From an uncultured Calothrix sp. (lineage in GTDB: Bacteria > Cyanobacteriota > Cyanobacteriia > Cyanobacteriales > Nostocaceae), in NCBI GenBank assembly GCA_937973965.1, contig CALJJQ010000011.1, forward strand, positions 1-64,000: a DNA stretch of 64,000 nt. Reading direction: 5' to 3'. Below, in pieces: positions 47,526 to 57,323 of the stretch. A program made the translations under genes and the position numbers. Position 1 is the stretch's first letter, and each line of letters opens with the position of its first letter. The notes under the pieces were generated by a model. It searched no databases and was not told the origin of the DNA. It worked only from the letters and a program-made list of their open reading frames with translations.

Positions 47526-49274
47526 ATGAAGAAAGTTCTGTTGTTGTTCAGGAAATTGCCAATAACGCTCTTGTTATTAGTAATTATTACGATTTTGAAT
47601 GCTTATTTATTTTATTTTCAGGTGACAGCGATTAGCCAAAATCAGAACTTGTTGCAGCAGTCAATCCAGGGTTTGATGGATGTAGAAGGTTTAGGTTCCG
47701 CATTTAAGCAAGGTGAAATCACTCAGAATTCCTATTTAGTTACAGGTAGCGAACAGGATTTCCAGAAATACCAGCAAGCGGTGACAGCTGTACTGAGGAA
47801 TTTAAAGAATTTACGTCAATGGGAATCGGTAGATGGGATAGTTTCTCTCCAGCAACAATTAACAGCAACAATGGATAGATGGAATCGAGAAATTGAACTA
47901 TCCCAGTCCCAATTTTCCACTGGAGTCAGGGGGATGGAAGGAGGACAACAGAATCAGGAGATATATGCAGTTTTGGAAAGAATTAGCGCGAACTTGCACA
48001 GGCGATCGCAATCCTATTTACAAAGGTCCCGATATGGTATCAACCTGAGTTTAACCACCTATGCGATCGCTATGAGTGCGAATATGGGTTTGGTGGGGTT
48101 ACTATTGTATCATCTACATTTGGCTTGGTCACGTCATCATCACCATCAGATGAAGTTACAACAACAAGGGATATTGTTGGCAATGACTAGTGAGGGGATG
48201 TTGATTCATGATTTACAATATCGGATTTGTGAGTGGAACCAGGGTGCGGAACAGTTATATGGATGGAAACGGGAGAGGGTGTTAGGTGCAAGTATTGTTG
48301 AGCTTTTGTATCCTCATGATTTAAGTTTGTCCGCTCAAGCAATGTCAAAAACCTTAGCAACAGGTTTTTGGCAAGGTGAAATGCAGCAAGTTAACTCTAG
48401 GGGTGAAATTATTGTTGTTAAAAGTTCTTGGAGATTATTGTATAACGAAGATGGGAATCCACTATCTGTATTGGTGACAAATCGGGAAATAACAGAACAA
48501 AAACGTTTAGAAAGGATTATGTTGCGTTCCCAAAGATTGGAAATGATGGGAACTTTGGCAGGGGGAGTCGCCCACGATTTAAATAATATTTTATCGCCAA
48601 TTTTATTATCTGTTCAATTATTAGAAATGAAATTGGACAACCCGGAATATCAGAAGTTATTGAAAACCCTAGAAAAGAATGTTAAACGAGGAGCAAATTT
48701 AGTTAAACAGGTTTTATCCTTAGCACGGGGGATTGAATCTCAACTAAGTCAGATTGATATTTATGCCACCCTTGCAGATGTGGAAGAATTTATTCACGAA
48801 ACATTTCCTAAATGTATTTGTTTTCATAGTCACATTGCCAAAAATCTGCCAATCATACATGGAAATAATACCCAACTTTACCAAGTGCTAATGAATCTAG
48901 TTATTAATGCCAGAGACGCAATGCCAGAAGGAGGTACAATTGAATTAGCAGCACAGATAGTAGAAGTAAGTTGCTACAAACCACAAATATCCATCAAACC
49001 AGGTACCTATCTCGTTATTACCGTCAAAGATAGCGGAATCGGTATGACACCACAAATACGTGATCGCATTTTTGAACCTTTTTTTACCACTAAGCAAGCT
49101 CATCGGGGTAGCGGTTTAGGACTTTACTCCGCACAGCTAATCATTCAAAATCACGGTGGCATAATTGATGTGGAGACCCAGATTGGTAAAGGTACTTGTT
49201 TTCACGTTTATTTACCCGTTGATGTATGTGGTGAATACCCTGCTCATTTAAATCCGATGGTAATCAATAATTAG
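47526..49274 (+). CDS. PAS-domain sensor histidine kinase
   Basis: About 582 residues from ATG 47526, which gives a clean membrane-anchor start (KKVLLLFRKLPITLLLLVIITI). The extracytoplasmic sensor of about 150 residues resembles CHASE3 (helical, with VTGSEQDFQKYQQAV). A second TM (SLTTYAIAMSANMGLVGLLLYHL) leads to a PAS domain (GMLIHDLQYRICEWNQGAEQLYGW), HisKA with phospho-His in GGVAHDLNNILSPI and HATPase with NLVINARDAM, DSGIGM and GSGLGL. No receiver is attached or adjacent, so its partner regulator is encoded elsewhere. Confidence 0.88.
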   Translation: MKKVLLLFRKLPITLLLLVIITILNAYLFYFQVTAISQNQNLLQQSIQGLMDVEGLGSAFKQGEITQNSYLVTGSEQDFQKYQQAVTAVLRNLKNLRQWESVDGIVSLQQQLTATMDRWNREIELSQSQFSTGVRGMEGGQQNQEIYAVLERISANLHRRSQSYLQRSRYGINLSLTTYAIAMSANMGLVGLLLYHLHLAWSRHHHHQMKLQQQGILLAMTSEGMLIHDLQYRICEWNQGAEQLYGWKRERVLGASIVELLYPHDLSLSAQAMSKTLATGFWQGEMQQVNSRGEIIVVKSSWRLLYNEDGNPLSVLVTNREITEQKRLERIMLRSQRLEMMGTLAGGVAHDLNNILSPILLSVQLLEMKLDNPEYQKLLKTLEKNVKRGANLVKQVLSLARGIESQLSQIDIYATLADVEEFIHETFPKCICFHSHIAKNLPIIHGNNTQLYQVLMNLVINARDAMPEGGTIELAAQIVEVSCYKPQISIKPGTYLVITVKDSGIGMTPQIRDRIFEPFFTTKQAHRGSGLGLYSAQLIIQNHGGIIDVETQIGKGTCFHVYLPVDVCGEYPAHLNPMVINN

Positions 49275-49402
49275 GGTTTCCAATCGTTTCCAATCAATTA
49301 TTTCCCCTCATATCATGTTCGGGAAATCACTTACGATTAAGCCCCGATTTTAATCCACCAATGAAAACTAGTTAGCCCTTGAATCAAATCTTGCTGTTGA
49401 AG

Positions 49403-49889
49403 TCAAGTTTGACAGCGATGAAATAAAATTTCTTCCAAATCATTGAGCGTCTCAAATGTTCGATTGGCAATTGGTTGGTTAACTAAAGTCCACAATCTTT
49501 CTACCGGTTGTAATTCGGGTGAATGAGAGGGCAAAAATGTCAAAATATATCGCGTCTCTACTGGTATGCCACCCAGCTTGATCCACAACTAAGAGAATGT
49601 GTTTATCAGCACCTAAACCGAATTCACGAGCAAAATCTGCTAAAACCTGGTTAAACAGTTCCGTATTTACAAAAGGAAGAATCCACCAATCACTTTCTCC
49701 TGTTTTGGGATGTACAAATGCGTACAACCATAACCATTTGTATCTCCAGTTGACATTGGCGATCGCTGTTTCCCCTTCGGGAATATAAATTTGTCGAATA
49801 ATCGGCTTGAGTCCTAAACACTGTTCATTCTCGCACCAAAGTTGAATTTCTGCATCTGGGTAAGTAGCTTTGAGTTGTTCAACTTCCAT
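49403..49889 (-). pseudogene. IS630-family transposase remnant
   Basis: Two overlapping minus-strand frames together give the catalytic half of an IS630 DDE transposase: LGLKPIIRQIYIPEGE, ILLVVDQAGWHTS, then after a frameshift near 49560 FLPSHSPELQPVERLW. The N-terminal helix-turn-helix half is missing and the first catalytic position reads ENE instead of EDE. Inactive. Its left edge lies about 50 bp before the AI-2E-type gene. Confidence 0.85.
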
Positions 49890-49936
49890 GATATCATTCG
49901 GCGAAAAGCCTTACCCCCGTACTGCCTTCATACCGG

Positions 49937-51214
49937 GTGCGACATTTACCTCAAGACATCTTTACATTTAAAAAATTTTCAATCAATATTGATTGGTTAG
50001 GGCGTTACAGGGGGTTTGTAGTGAATCTTGGTCAGTGGATTGGGTTATTAGCCATTGTTTTATCCCTTTATACCCTGTGGCAAATTCGGGAAGCTTTGTT
50101 ACTGGCTTTTGCAGCAGTGGTACTAGCTTCGACACTAAACCGATTAGCTCGTAGATTTCAGCGAATGGGAGCTAGTCGCGGATTTGCGATATTATTGGCC
50201 GTGGGGATTTTTCTGGGCTTGATTGTCGGGTTTTTCTGGTTAATTGTCCCTCCCTTTGCCGATCAATTTCAGGAGTTGACCCGCAAGGTTCCCCAAGGTT
50301 TGCAACGTTTTAATATTTGGCTCGAACAATTAGAAACGCGTATTCCCCCCCAACTTGCACCCTATCGACCAGACTTGAACAGTTTAATTAAGCAAGCTGA
50401 ACCCTGGATTCAAAGTGCTTTAGGTAGCTCTTTGCTATTAGTATCTGGTTCCCTGGAGGTGCTATTAAAAACGTTACTGGTCTTGGTACTGACAGGGATG
50501 TTTCTAGCAGATCCCCAACAGTATCGTAAGTTATTGATTCGTTTATTTCCATCCTTCTATCGTCGGCGTGTAGATCGGATTTTAGAACTGTGTGAAAATT
50601 CCCTGGAAAGTTGGGTTATTGGTGCAATTATTGCTTCTGGGGTAGTGGGATTGATGAGTGTTTTAGGTTTGACTTTATTGGGTGTTCCTGCGGCTTTAGC
50701 CTTGGGAGTTTTAGCGGGGTTTTTTAATTTTATACCCAATATTGGCCCGACTTTAAGTGTGGTTCCGGCGATGGCGATCGCACTCCTGGATGCTCCTTGG
50801 AAAGCTTTGGCCGTGTTGATTCTCTACTTTGTTATCCAACAGGCGGAAAGTAGTTTTATCACTCCGATAGTCATGGCGCATCAGCTATCTTTGCTACCTG
50901 CTGTCACCCTAATTTCCCAGTTACTGTTTTTTAATGTGTTTGGATTTTTAGGCTTATTTTTAGCCCTCCCCCTCACCGTAATTACGAAAATCTGGGTGCA
51001 GGAAGTCCTGGTTAAGGATATCTTGGACGAATGGGGAAACAAAAAATCACCAGCATCAATGCAGGTTGTGGTACAAACGGATGCAAAAGAAGCGAATGTG
51101 GAAATCAATTATCCAGAAACGAATTCCCAACCCTCCATTGATCCATCCAGTAAACCCGATCTTCCTCCCAATGATGATAATGATATTTTTAAGGAAACTG
51201 GTTTTGGAAAATAG
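49937..51214 (+). CDS. AI-2E family (PerM-like) membrane transporter
   Basis: 425 residues with seven or eight membrane spans, two amphipathic helices between them (QELTRKVPQGLQRFNIWLEQLE), and the conserved GFFNFIPNIGPTLSVVPAMAIALL segment. Family members export small molecules or act as Na+/H+ antiporters; the AI-2 name does not imply quorum sensing here. The acidic C-terminal tail is disordered. GTG start at 49937 lacks a good ribosome site, perhaps because the transposase remnant replaced the original upstream region. Confidence 0.85.
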   Translation: MRHLPQDIFTFKKFSINIDWLGRYRGFVVNLGQWIGLLAIVLSLYTLWQIREALLLAFAAVVLASTLNRLARRFQRMGASRGFAILLAVGIFLGLIVGFFWLIVPPFADQFQELTRKVPQGLQRFNIWLEQLETRIPPQLAPYRPDLNSLIKQAEPWIQSALGSSLLLVSGSLEVLLKTLLVLVLTGMFLADPQQYRKLLIRLFPSFYRRRVDRILELCENSLESWVIGAIIASGVVGLMSVLGLTLLGVPAALALGVLAGFFNFIPNIGPTLSVVPAMAIALLDAPWKALAVLILYFVIQQAESSFITPIVMAHQLSLLPAVTLISQLLFFNVFGFLGLFLALPLTVITKIWVQEVLVKDILDEWGNKKSPASMQVVVQTDAKEANVEINYPETNSQPSIDPSSKPDLPPNDDNDIFKETGFGK

Positions 51215-51610
51215 GGAACAGGAAATAGTCATTTCAGCCTCAACCCAACCTACAGTTATCTTTAACTGAACCCTATTGAATCGGAAGTTGCTTCTGATTG
51301 AGAACCCTTTAGTGGTAGCTCTAGCTCCGAAAAAGCTTTATGATAACGTGAGTTCGATAAACCTCACCCCAACCCCTCTCGGACTTCAGAGAGGGGCAGA
51401 AAATCCGTAGTTTTGACCAAAAATCAATGTTTCCCAAGCTTCTCTGCAAAAGTAAGAGAGGGGTTATTAGAATCCGTCGAATTTACGTTAATATAAGGCG
51501 CTATACCCGCAGGGTTGTCGTAGACTAGCGCTACTACGAACCTTTCTTCACCCATCAAAATCAATGGGACAAAGCACTACTTCCGACTCCCGACTCCCCA
51601 CTCACTCAAA
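51215..51610. other. Spacer with filler and repeat R2 copy 2
   Basis: Contains CCCCAACCCCTCTC...GAGAGGGG type hairpins (about 51365-51400 and 51466), the R2 copy and 'cccgactccccactc' filler. No gene. Confidence 0.5.
51493..51577 (-). repeat. Dispersed repeat R2, copy 2 (inverted)
   Basis: Reverse complement of 4008-4091 with few differences. Confidence 0.8.
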
Positions 51611-52528
51611 ATGGACTTACCGATTATCTACCACCCAGATTATGTAGCACCCTTACCCCCAGGTCATCGATTCCCGATGCAGAAATTTGGGATGTTGTAT
51701 GACATGCTGATTAACGATGGGGTTGCGAAACCAGAACAGTTCCATCAACCTGTCCGTCCTCCTGCAAAATTAATTGAACTAGTGCATACTCCCAGTTATG
51801 TGGAAGCCTATTGTCAGGGAAGTTTAGATGGAAAACAGCAGCGACGGATTGGTTTACCCTGGAGTGAGGCTTTAGTAAATCGGACTTGTGTTGCGGTGGG
51901 AGGGACGATTTTGACGGCAAAATTGGCTTTAGAGTGTGGTTTAGCTTGTAATACAGCTGGGGGAACTCACCATGCTTTTCCCGATTATGGGTCTGGTTTT
52001 TGTATTTTTAATGATTTAGCGATCGCCTGTCGTGTTTTACTACAGGAAGGTTTGGTGAGGAGGGTTTTAATTGTTGATTTAGATGTGCATCAGGGTGATG
52101 GTACGGCTGATATTTTTCGGGATGAACCGAATGTGTTTACGTTTTCGATGCACTGTGAGGTGAATTTTCCCGGAATTAAGCAAAAAAGTGATTTGGATGT
52201 CCCTTTAGCTGAGGGGATGGGTGATGATGAGTATTTACAAACCCTGGGGAGTTATTTACCGGATTTATTAAGTCATGTCAAACCCGATTTGGTTTTGTAT
52301 GATGCGGGGGTGGATACCCATATGTATGATAAATTGGGAAAATTACAACTGACTGATACGGGTTTATTTCGTCGGGAAATGCAAGTTTTAAGTACCTGTA
52401 CAAAGGTGGGAATTCCTGTTGCTTGTGTAATTGGTGGTGGTTATGCAACGGACATGTCTGCTTTAGTTTATCGCCATTCTATTCTCCATCGTGCTGCAAC
52501 CCAAGTTTATCAGCAGCGCTGGTTTTAA
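51611..52528 (+). CDS. Histone deacetylase superfamily protein
   Basis: 305 residues of the arginase/deacetylase fold. The active-site pair is His120-His121 (GGTHHAFPD), and the zinc ligands are Asp156-x-Asp158-x-His160 (DLDVHQGDGT) plus Asp in DAGVDTH (about 237). Bacterial members act on acetylpolyamines, acetoin-utilisation proteins or acetyl-lysine; substrate unknown here. It precedes the PhoD-like gene on the same strand but with 400 bp of repeats between. Confidence 0.9.
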   Translation: MDLPIIYHPDYVAPLPPGHRFPMQKFGMLYDMLINDGVAKPEQFHQPVRPPAKLIELVHTPSYVEAYCQGSLDGKQQRRIGLPWSEALVNRTCVAVGGTILTAKLALECGLACNTAGGTHHAFPDYGSGFCIFNDLAIACRVLLQEGLVRRVLIVDLDVHQGDGTADIFRDEPNVFTFSMHCEVNFPGIKQKSDLDVPLAEGMGDDEYLQTLGSYLPDLLSHVKPDLVLYDAGVDTHMYDKLGKLQLTDTGLFRREMQVLSTCTKVGIPVACVIGGGYATDMSALVYRHSILHRAATQVYQQRWF

Positions 52529-52599
52529 AGGGGAAAATTGGGTGTTGGGAAGTTTTTTACGAAAACCGCACAAAAACCAGTCTACAGCAAAATCCAAAA

Positions 52600-52820
52600 T
52601 CTCAAAAGGTTTGCAGCAAATCGTCCTAAAAGTCTGTTTTTTAGCCAGGGTAACGTAAATTCGGCGGACTTTAAGCTTTATAATCCTTGTGAATCCAAGA
52701 TTTTAGAAGTTCAGGCTCCAAGTCACCTCTGAAGTTGAGTTGAGAACAAAGTCAATAACTCGTTAATCCAGAATCTCAAATCTCAAAAGGTTTGCAGCAA
52801 CTTGTCCCAAAAGTCGAGTT
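52600..52820 (+). repeat. Spacer with tandem-like repeat R6
   Basis: A block reading AATCTCAAAAGGTTTGCAGCAA, split here as AATCTCAAAAGG and TTTGCAGCAA, occurs at about 52587-52610 and again at about 52770-52802, each followed by CGTCC/TGTCC-AAAAGT. Repeat R3 copy 3 lies between. No gene in 52529-52929. Confidence 0.6.
52680..52758 (+). repeat. Repeat R3, copy 3
   Basis: Same order of motifs as copies at 14590 and 36794 (TATAATCC, TGTGAATCCAAGATTTT, AGTTCAGG, then GAGAACAAAGTCAATAA). Confidence 0.65.
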
Positions 52821-52929
52821 TTTCTCAAAAATCTGACTTTTCACCCACAGATTTATTACTCCAAAACCCAAAAATCCCTTGACGAGGAAATATCATAGAA
52901 AATGATGAGTAAAACTAGGAAAAAGTCGC

Positions 52930-55344
52930 ATGGGATGGAAACCTTTACGAGAACGGCTGAATAATTTGCCACTCGTACTTGCAGGACCGATTGTGCGACG
53001 GGTTGATAGTAGGTCGGTGACGGTTTGGGTGGCTTTGAAACAAAGTCAGCGCGTTATTCTCAAGGTTTTTGATTTGGATGGTCAATTAATTTTGCAGGGC
53101 GATCGCGAAACTGTACAGTTGGGTATAAACTTACATGTGGTGGCGGTGACTGCTGCTGTTCCTGGGGATTTGTTGGTATATGGTAATTCCTATTTGTATG
53201 ATTTGGAGTTTTCTGGTGGTAAGGGTCTGGGTTATCCGGGTGTAATTAATGGGAATGGTAATATTGCAGACATCGCCTATCCTCCCTACCAGCTACCCAG
53301 TTTTGCTTTGGTTCCCAGCAATTTAAATGATGTCCGCTTGGTACACGGTTCCTGTCGCAAACCCCACGGGGAAAGTTTAGATGCTTTTGCGGGTATAGAT
53401 AAAATGATTCGCGAGGCTTTGCGAGTAAATCCGACTCAACGTCCCCACCAATTGTTTTTAACTGGTGATCAAATTTATGCTGATGATGTTGCCGATGCCC
53501 TATTATTCATGTTACAGGATGCGGGGGAGGTATTGTTCGGTTGGCAAGAAAAGTTACCAGATGTAACTGATTTGACAGAACTTGCTCCGGGAAAACGCAA
53601 TCGTTTAGCGACCGAAGTTGCTGGTTTGACTGCTAGTATCACCAAATTAAATCGAATTTCCCAAGCGGCAAAAAGCCATTTAATGGGTTTTTCGGAATTC
53701 GCTTGCATGTATTTGTTTGCTTGGAGTGATGTGTTATGGGTCGATAAACAGGATTTTCCTACTCGTGCCCAAGTGTATCCCTTAGCACCAAACACAAAAC
53801 AGCATGAGTTTGAACAGGAAGTGGAGGATTTAAAAAAATTTGCGATCGCTCTCAAATCTGTACGTCGCAGTTTGGCCAATATCCCCACCTACATGATATT
53901 TGATGACCACGAAGTCACCGATGATTGGTATCTCAATTTTGCCTGGTGCGATCGCGTTTTGAGGAAGCCTTTAGGTGTCAGGGTAATTCAAAATGGTTTG
54001 TTAGCCTATGCTCTGTTCCAAGCTTGGGGAAATACTCCACAACAGTTTGTCCAAGACCAACCGGGAGGAGCATTACTAACAGCCGTGAAGGCTTGGTGTG
54101 CTTTGCAGGGTAATAATGATACTTGCAATCAAGAAGTTCTCCATCGTCTGGGTATTGCCAGTTTCGCAGATATTCAAGCTAGTCAACCTCGACGTTTACC
54201 TGTGTCACCAGACGCGATTCGCTGGAGCTATACCGTATTAACACCTAGCTATTGTGTGCTTGTTCTCGATACCAGAACCAATCGGGATTTCCCCGGACAA
54301 GATTTTGATTTTCCCGGTTTGATTAGTCAGGAGGGGTGTAAACAACAATTAGCCGATTTGTCCCTGAGCAGCCATGTGGATGTCACCATCATTATTTCAC
54401 CCTCTCCAGTGATTGGTTTACCATTTTTGGAGGGAATTCAACGTGTTGCCAAAAATATCACTGCTAAATTTGGGGTGGCTGCTTGGGCTTTTGACCCGGA
54501 AGCTTGGGCTTTGCAAACGGAAGCCTTTGAACGGTTTTTGGCGGAACTAGCTAAGGGTGCTGGTGCAAATTCTCGCATCGTAATTCTATCGGGAGATGTT
54601 CACTACAGCTTTGGAGCGAGGATGCAATATGCCATCAGCCAAACCGTGGGTAAACACCGATTTAATACTCAGATGGTGGTAGCGCAGTTTACTAGTAGCT
54701 CTTTCAAAAACGAAGATAGCAGTATCGGCGGTAGTCATACTCTCCATTATAAAGGATTTATCCCTATCGAACATATTCGTCATTCACCTCAAAGTAAAAT
54801 TCTCGGCTGGGAAAATCCCGACCGTGGTAAACTCCAAATTGGCTATGTGAGTCACTTTGATGATGGGGGAATGGTATCCCACCCTTGGGTAATTAGCGGC
54901 AATCCAGCGAAAATTAACCTAGAATGCGATCGCGCCTGGTTTCGGGTTTTAGAAATTACCCGTCCACCCCAATGGTACTATCGGATCGACTTTCTCCCAG
55001 GTAAACCAGAACCTGTTGAACCGCTCCGTCGTCCGCAGATTCTCCCCGTCGTTGCTCCCCTTCCCAAACAACCCCGTCAGCAAGCTTTAGCCGTTTACCT
55101 CGGTAACGCCAAAAAACCACCGAAAAAATACCAAGAAGTGGTAGGAGTTAATAACTTTGGGGAAATTACCTTTGAATTTAGCAAAGAAAAACAAATAGCC
55201 ACCCAAACCCTATGGTGGCGACTCGAAAGTCGGGATGAACAAACTTTACTGGAACCTTTCCCCCTCAGTCAATGTGATATTTCTCTCAACTTTGATGATG
55301 AACAATATCCGTTTTCAGATGTGATGCGAGAAATTGTGATTTGA
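52930..55344 (+). CDS. PhoD-like metallophosphatase
   Basis: 804 residues. An N-terminal beta domain (about 10-110, AGPIVRRVDSRSVTVWVAL) precedes a PhoD-like metallophosphoesterase core: VRLVHGSCRKPHG, LTGDQIYADDVADAL with metal-binding Asp, MIFDDHEVTDDWYLN, and ILSGDVHYSFGARM. No signal peptide or twin-arginine motif is visible, unlike secreted PhoD, so it is probably cytoplasmic. Substrate unknown; despite the pst operon elsewhere in the window, no Pho box was found upstream. Confidence 0.88.
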   Translation: MGWKPLRERLNNLPLVLAGPIVRRVDSRSVTVWVALKQSQRVILKVFDLDGQLILQGDRETVQLGINLHVVAVTAAVPGDLLVYGNSYLYDLEFSGGKGLGYPGVINGNGNIADIAYPPYQLPSFALVPSNLNDVRLVHGSCRKPHGESLDAFAGIDKMIREALRVNPTQRPHQLFLTGDQIYADDVADALLFMLQDAGEVLFGWQEKLPDVTDLTELAPGKRNRLATEVAGLTASITKLNRISQAAKSHLMGFSEFACMYLFAWSDVLWVDKQDFPTRAQVYPLAPNTKQHEFEQEVEDLKKFAIALKSVRRSLANIPTYMIFDDHEVTDDWYLNFAWCDRVLRKPLGVRVIQNGLLAYALFQAWGNTPQQFVQDQPGGALLTAVKAWCALQGNNDTCNQEVLHRLGIASFADIQASQPRRLPVSPDAIRWSYTVLTPSYCVLVLDTRTNRDFPGQDFDFPGLISQEGCKQQLADLSLSSHVDVTIIISPSPVIGLPFLEGIQRVAKNITAKFGVAAWAFDPEAWALQTEAFERFLAELAKGAGANSRIVILSGDVHYSFGARMQYAISQTVGKHRFNTQMVVAQFTSSSFKNEDSSIGGSHTLHYKGFIPIEHIRHSPQSKILGWENPDRGKLQIGYVSHFDDGGMVSHPWVISGNPAKINLECDRAWFRVLEITRPPQWYYRIDFLPGKPEPVEPLRRPQILPVVAPLPKQPRQQALAVYLGNAKKPPKKYQEVVGVNNFGEITFEFSKEKQIATQTLWWRLESRDEQTLLEPFPLSQCDISLNFDDEQYPFSDVMREIVI

Positions 55345-55351
55345 TTCCCGT

Positions 55352-55495
55352 TTATTTACGTTGTCTTGCGATCGCACCAATTAAACCGGATACTCCACGC
55401 ACTATCTAAACAGTACGTCGATCCTCAAGACGGCTAGAACTAAAATAGACAATTATTGCTACTAGGGTGGTTAATAGGGAGAAAATAAAACTCAT
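55352..55495 (-). pseudogene. Small membrane protein frame interrupted by an amber codon
   Basis: Minus-strand frame beginning ATG at 55495: MSFIFSLLTTLVAIIVYFSS followed by SRLEDRRTV, then TAG (55406-55408), then 17 more codons in the same frame (IVRGVSGLIGAIARQRK) to TAA at 55352. One N-terminal membrane helix and a basic tail make a plausible 47-residue protein. Either a 29-residue protein, a pseudogene, or chance; the ribosome site is weak. Confidence 0.4.
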
Positions 55496-55657
55496 GGGAT
55501 TTAGGTTTGTGAGTAGATATAGTTATATCTAGTGTTTTTTTTGACGTTAATATCACTGTATATCTACTAAATTAAGATAAATTAAGAAGATGTGATTTGT
55601 AATCAAACAAATTCTTAAAAATTAGGGATGAAACCAGACTCCCCACTCTCGATTTCT

Positions 55658-56188
55658 TTAAACAGAAACCAATCTTCTCAAGGATTGGCAGCGACGTTTA
55701 GCAATTTTGTTATTTGGTTCTAATTTCAGAACATTTTCATACATTTCTAAGGCTGAGGAATTGAGTTTTTTCCGTTCGTAAGCATGTCCTAAGTTATTCA
55801 TGGCAACGACATAATTCGGCTGGTATTTTAGGGCTTCTTTATATTGACGAATTGCTAAATCATACTGTTCTTGGGCAAAATAGGCATACCCTAAACCATT
55901 GTAAATAATACTAATAGAATCATCTCCTTCCCCTTCTGCTTCTGCGGCTTTAATAGCTTTTTGAAACAGACTAATTGCTTGGGAATAGAGTTTTTTGTCC
56001 GCATAAATACTAGCTAATTCATAGTATTCCTGTGCTGTACCCTTTTCCTTGGAGAGTTTGTTACGTAGCTTGGAAAAATTGCGTTCAACTCGTTGGGTTT
56101 TCCAAATTTGACGCAGTACACTCACTAATGTAAAAGTCAGTAAGCTAACGAAGACCCCTAAATAAATAATTGCGAGTTTGTTATCCAT
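55658..56188 (-). CDS. Membrane-anchored TPR protein
   Basis: 176 residues from ATG 56188 (the frame continues upstream to 56311 but the extra part reads through a repeat and is not believed). N-terminal membrane helix (LAIIYLGVFVSLLTFTLVSVL), then at least three tetratricopeptide repeats (EYYELASIYADKKLYSQAI; IYNGLGYAYFAQEQYDLAI; AMNNLGHAYERKKLNSSAL). Protein-protein adaptor; partner unknown. Confidence 0.85.
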   Translation of the reverse strand: MDNKLAIIYLGVFVSLLTFTLVSVLRQIWKTQRVERNFSKLRNKLSKEKGTAQEYYELASIYADKKLYSQAISLFQKAIKAAEAEGEGDDSISIIYNGLGYAYFAQEQYDLAIRQYKEALKYQPNYVVAMNNLGHAYERKKLNSSALEMYENVLKLEPNNKIAKRRCQSLRRLVSV

Positions 56189-56296
56189 TATTGTTGTTAA
56201 ACGCTGACGAGTATGGCTGTTTGTACAGGATATATAGTAATCCGATTTCGGTGAGAAAAAATATTGGATGTTGACGGTTGACGACCCGACAAACAT

Positions 56297-56324
56297 GTAG
56301 AAACGTAACATGTTACGTTTCTAC
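56297..56324. terminator. 28-bp perfect palindrome between two minus-strand genes
   Basis: Half site GTAGAAACGTAACA followed by its exact complement. It lies eight bases after the solute-binding-protein stop and upstream of the TPR gene, so it is placed like a terminator, though without a T run. Its design resembles the R1 palindrome (156-179). Confidence 0.5.
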
Positions 56325-56331
56325 CTACCTA

Positions 56332-57156
56332 TTATCGGTCTTTTGTGGTTGATTCGGAAATGGGAATTTGTAATTGTGATGGTAAAAGTCCCCAATATTC
56401 AATCCGTTCTTGTAGCCATCCTGTTTCCAGATAACGAGCGATCGCTTGATTTATTTCCTGTCGCAGTTGGTCATGTTGTAGTCCTTTGGGGATAACTACG
56501 GCTAAGGGTTCGGTGGAAAGTCTTATGGGTAAGAGTCTATAGCCAGGATACAATTGCGTCCAACCAGTTAAAATACTACCATCAGCAGCAAAGGCATCCA
56601 CTTGGTTTTGTTCCAGTTGCTGGTAAGCTTGTTGATAGGAATTTACACCAACAATTTCGGCATTGGGTATAAAATAATTAACTCGGTCAACCGTACTAGA
56701 ACCGCGTAGAACGGCGATTTTCCGGGATTTTAAATCAACTAAACGCTGAAGAGAGGAGTTTTTAGTGATTAAAACCGTACTATCCAGATAATAGGGAATA
56801 CTGAAATTTACTAAACGCGATCGCGCTGGTGTGGCGGTGACACGAGCAATGGCAATATCGACTTGATTTTCCAATACCCAAGCCAAGCGATCGCGATTAT
56901 TAACGGGTTTAAGTTGCAGTGAATGGGGTTTTTGCAGTAAATCTTCAGCCAAACGTCGCGCTAAGTCGATTTCCAAGCCCTGTAATTGGCCTTTGCCATC
57001 TCTAAACCCCAAAGGACGAATATTGTCCTTAACAGCGATTCGTAGGGAACCTTGATGTCGAATCTCTTTTAGTTCCCTTGCTTGAGCATAATCAGGCAAC
57101 AACCACAAGGCAAAAGAAAGAAGGAGAACAAGAATTAATAAACGAGTGCATCGCAT
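56332..57156 (-). CDS. Family 3 extracellular solute-binding protein
   Basis: 274 residues. Signal peptide (RCTRLLILVLLLSFALWLL, cleavage near AQA). SBP_bac_3 features: SLRIAVKDNIRPLGFRDGKG, LEIDLARRLAEDLL, VDIAIARVTATPARS, VNFSIPYYLDSTV, VLRGSS, and a late VDAFAADGSIL. Likely binds an amino acid or related small molecule. No permease or ATPase gene is adjacent, so it is an orphan binding protein; partners would be elsewhere. Confidence 0.88.
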   Translation of the reverse strand: MRCTRLLILVLLLSFALWLLPDYAQARELKEIRHQGSLRIAVKDNIRPLGFRDGKGQLQGLEIDLARRLAEDLLQKPHSLQLKPVNNRDRLAWVLENQVDIAIARVTATPARSRLVNFSIPYYLDSTVLITKNSSLQRLVDLKSRKIAVLRGSSTVDRVNYFIPNAEIVGVNSYQQAYQQLEQNQVDAFAADGSILTGWTQLYPGYRLLPIRLSTEPLAVVIPKGLQHDQLRQEINQAIARYLETGWLQERIEYWGLLPSQLQIPISESTTKDR

Positions 57157-57323
57157 TTGCTTACTGTCGCGGCGTTGTTCATACCCAAAATATCAAGCCA
57201 TTCAGCTAAAAGCAACGCAATTAAGATATTTAGTGGACGCGGGTAACGCGGCTAGTCACTGAAAAAGCCAAATGTAATACATTAAGTGGTTTGACTGGCA
57301 GATACAAATCGTGAAATGTGTAA

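Noticed and set aside
49937-51214. Quorum-sensing AI-2 exporter
   Set aside because: The family name is historical; no luxS or lsr-type genes are near, so a signalling role is not claimed.
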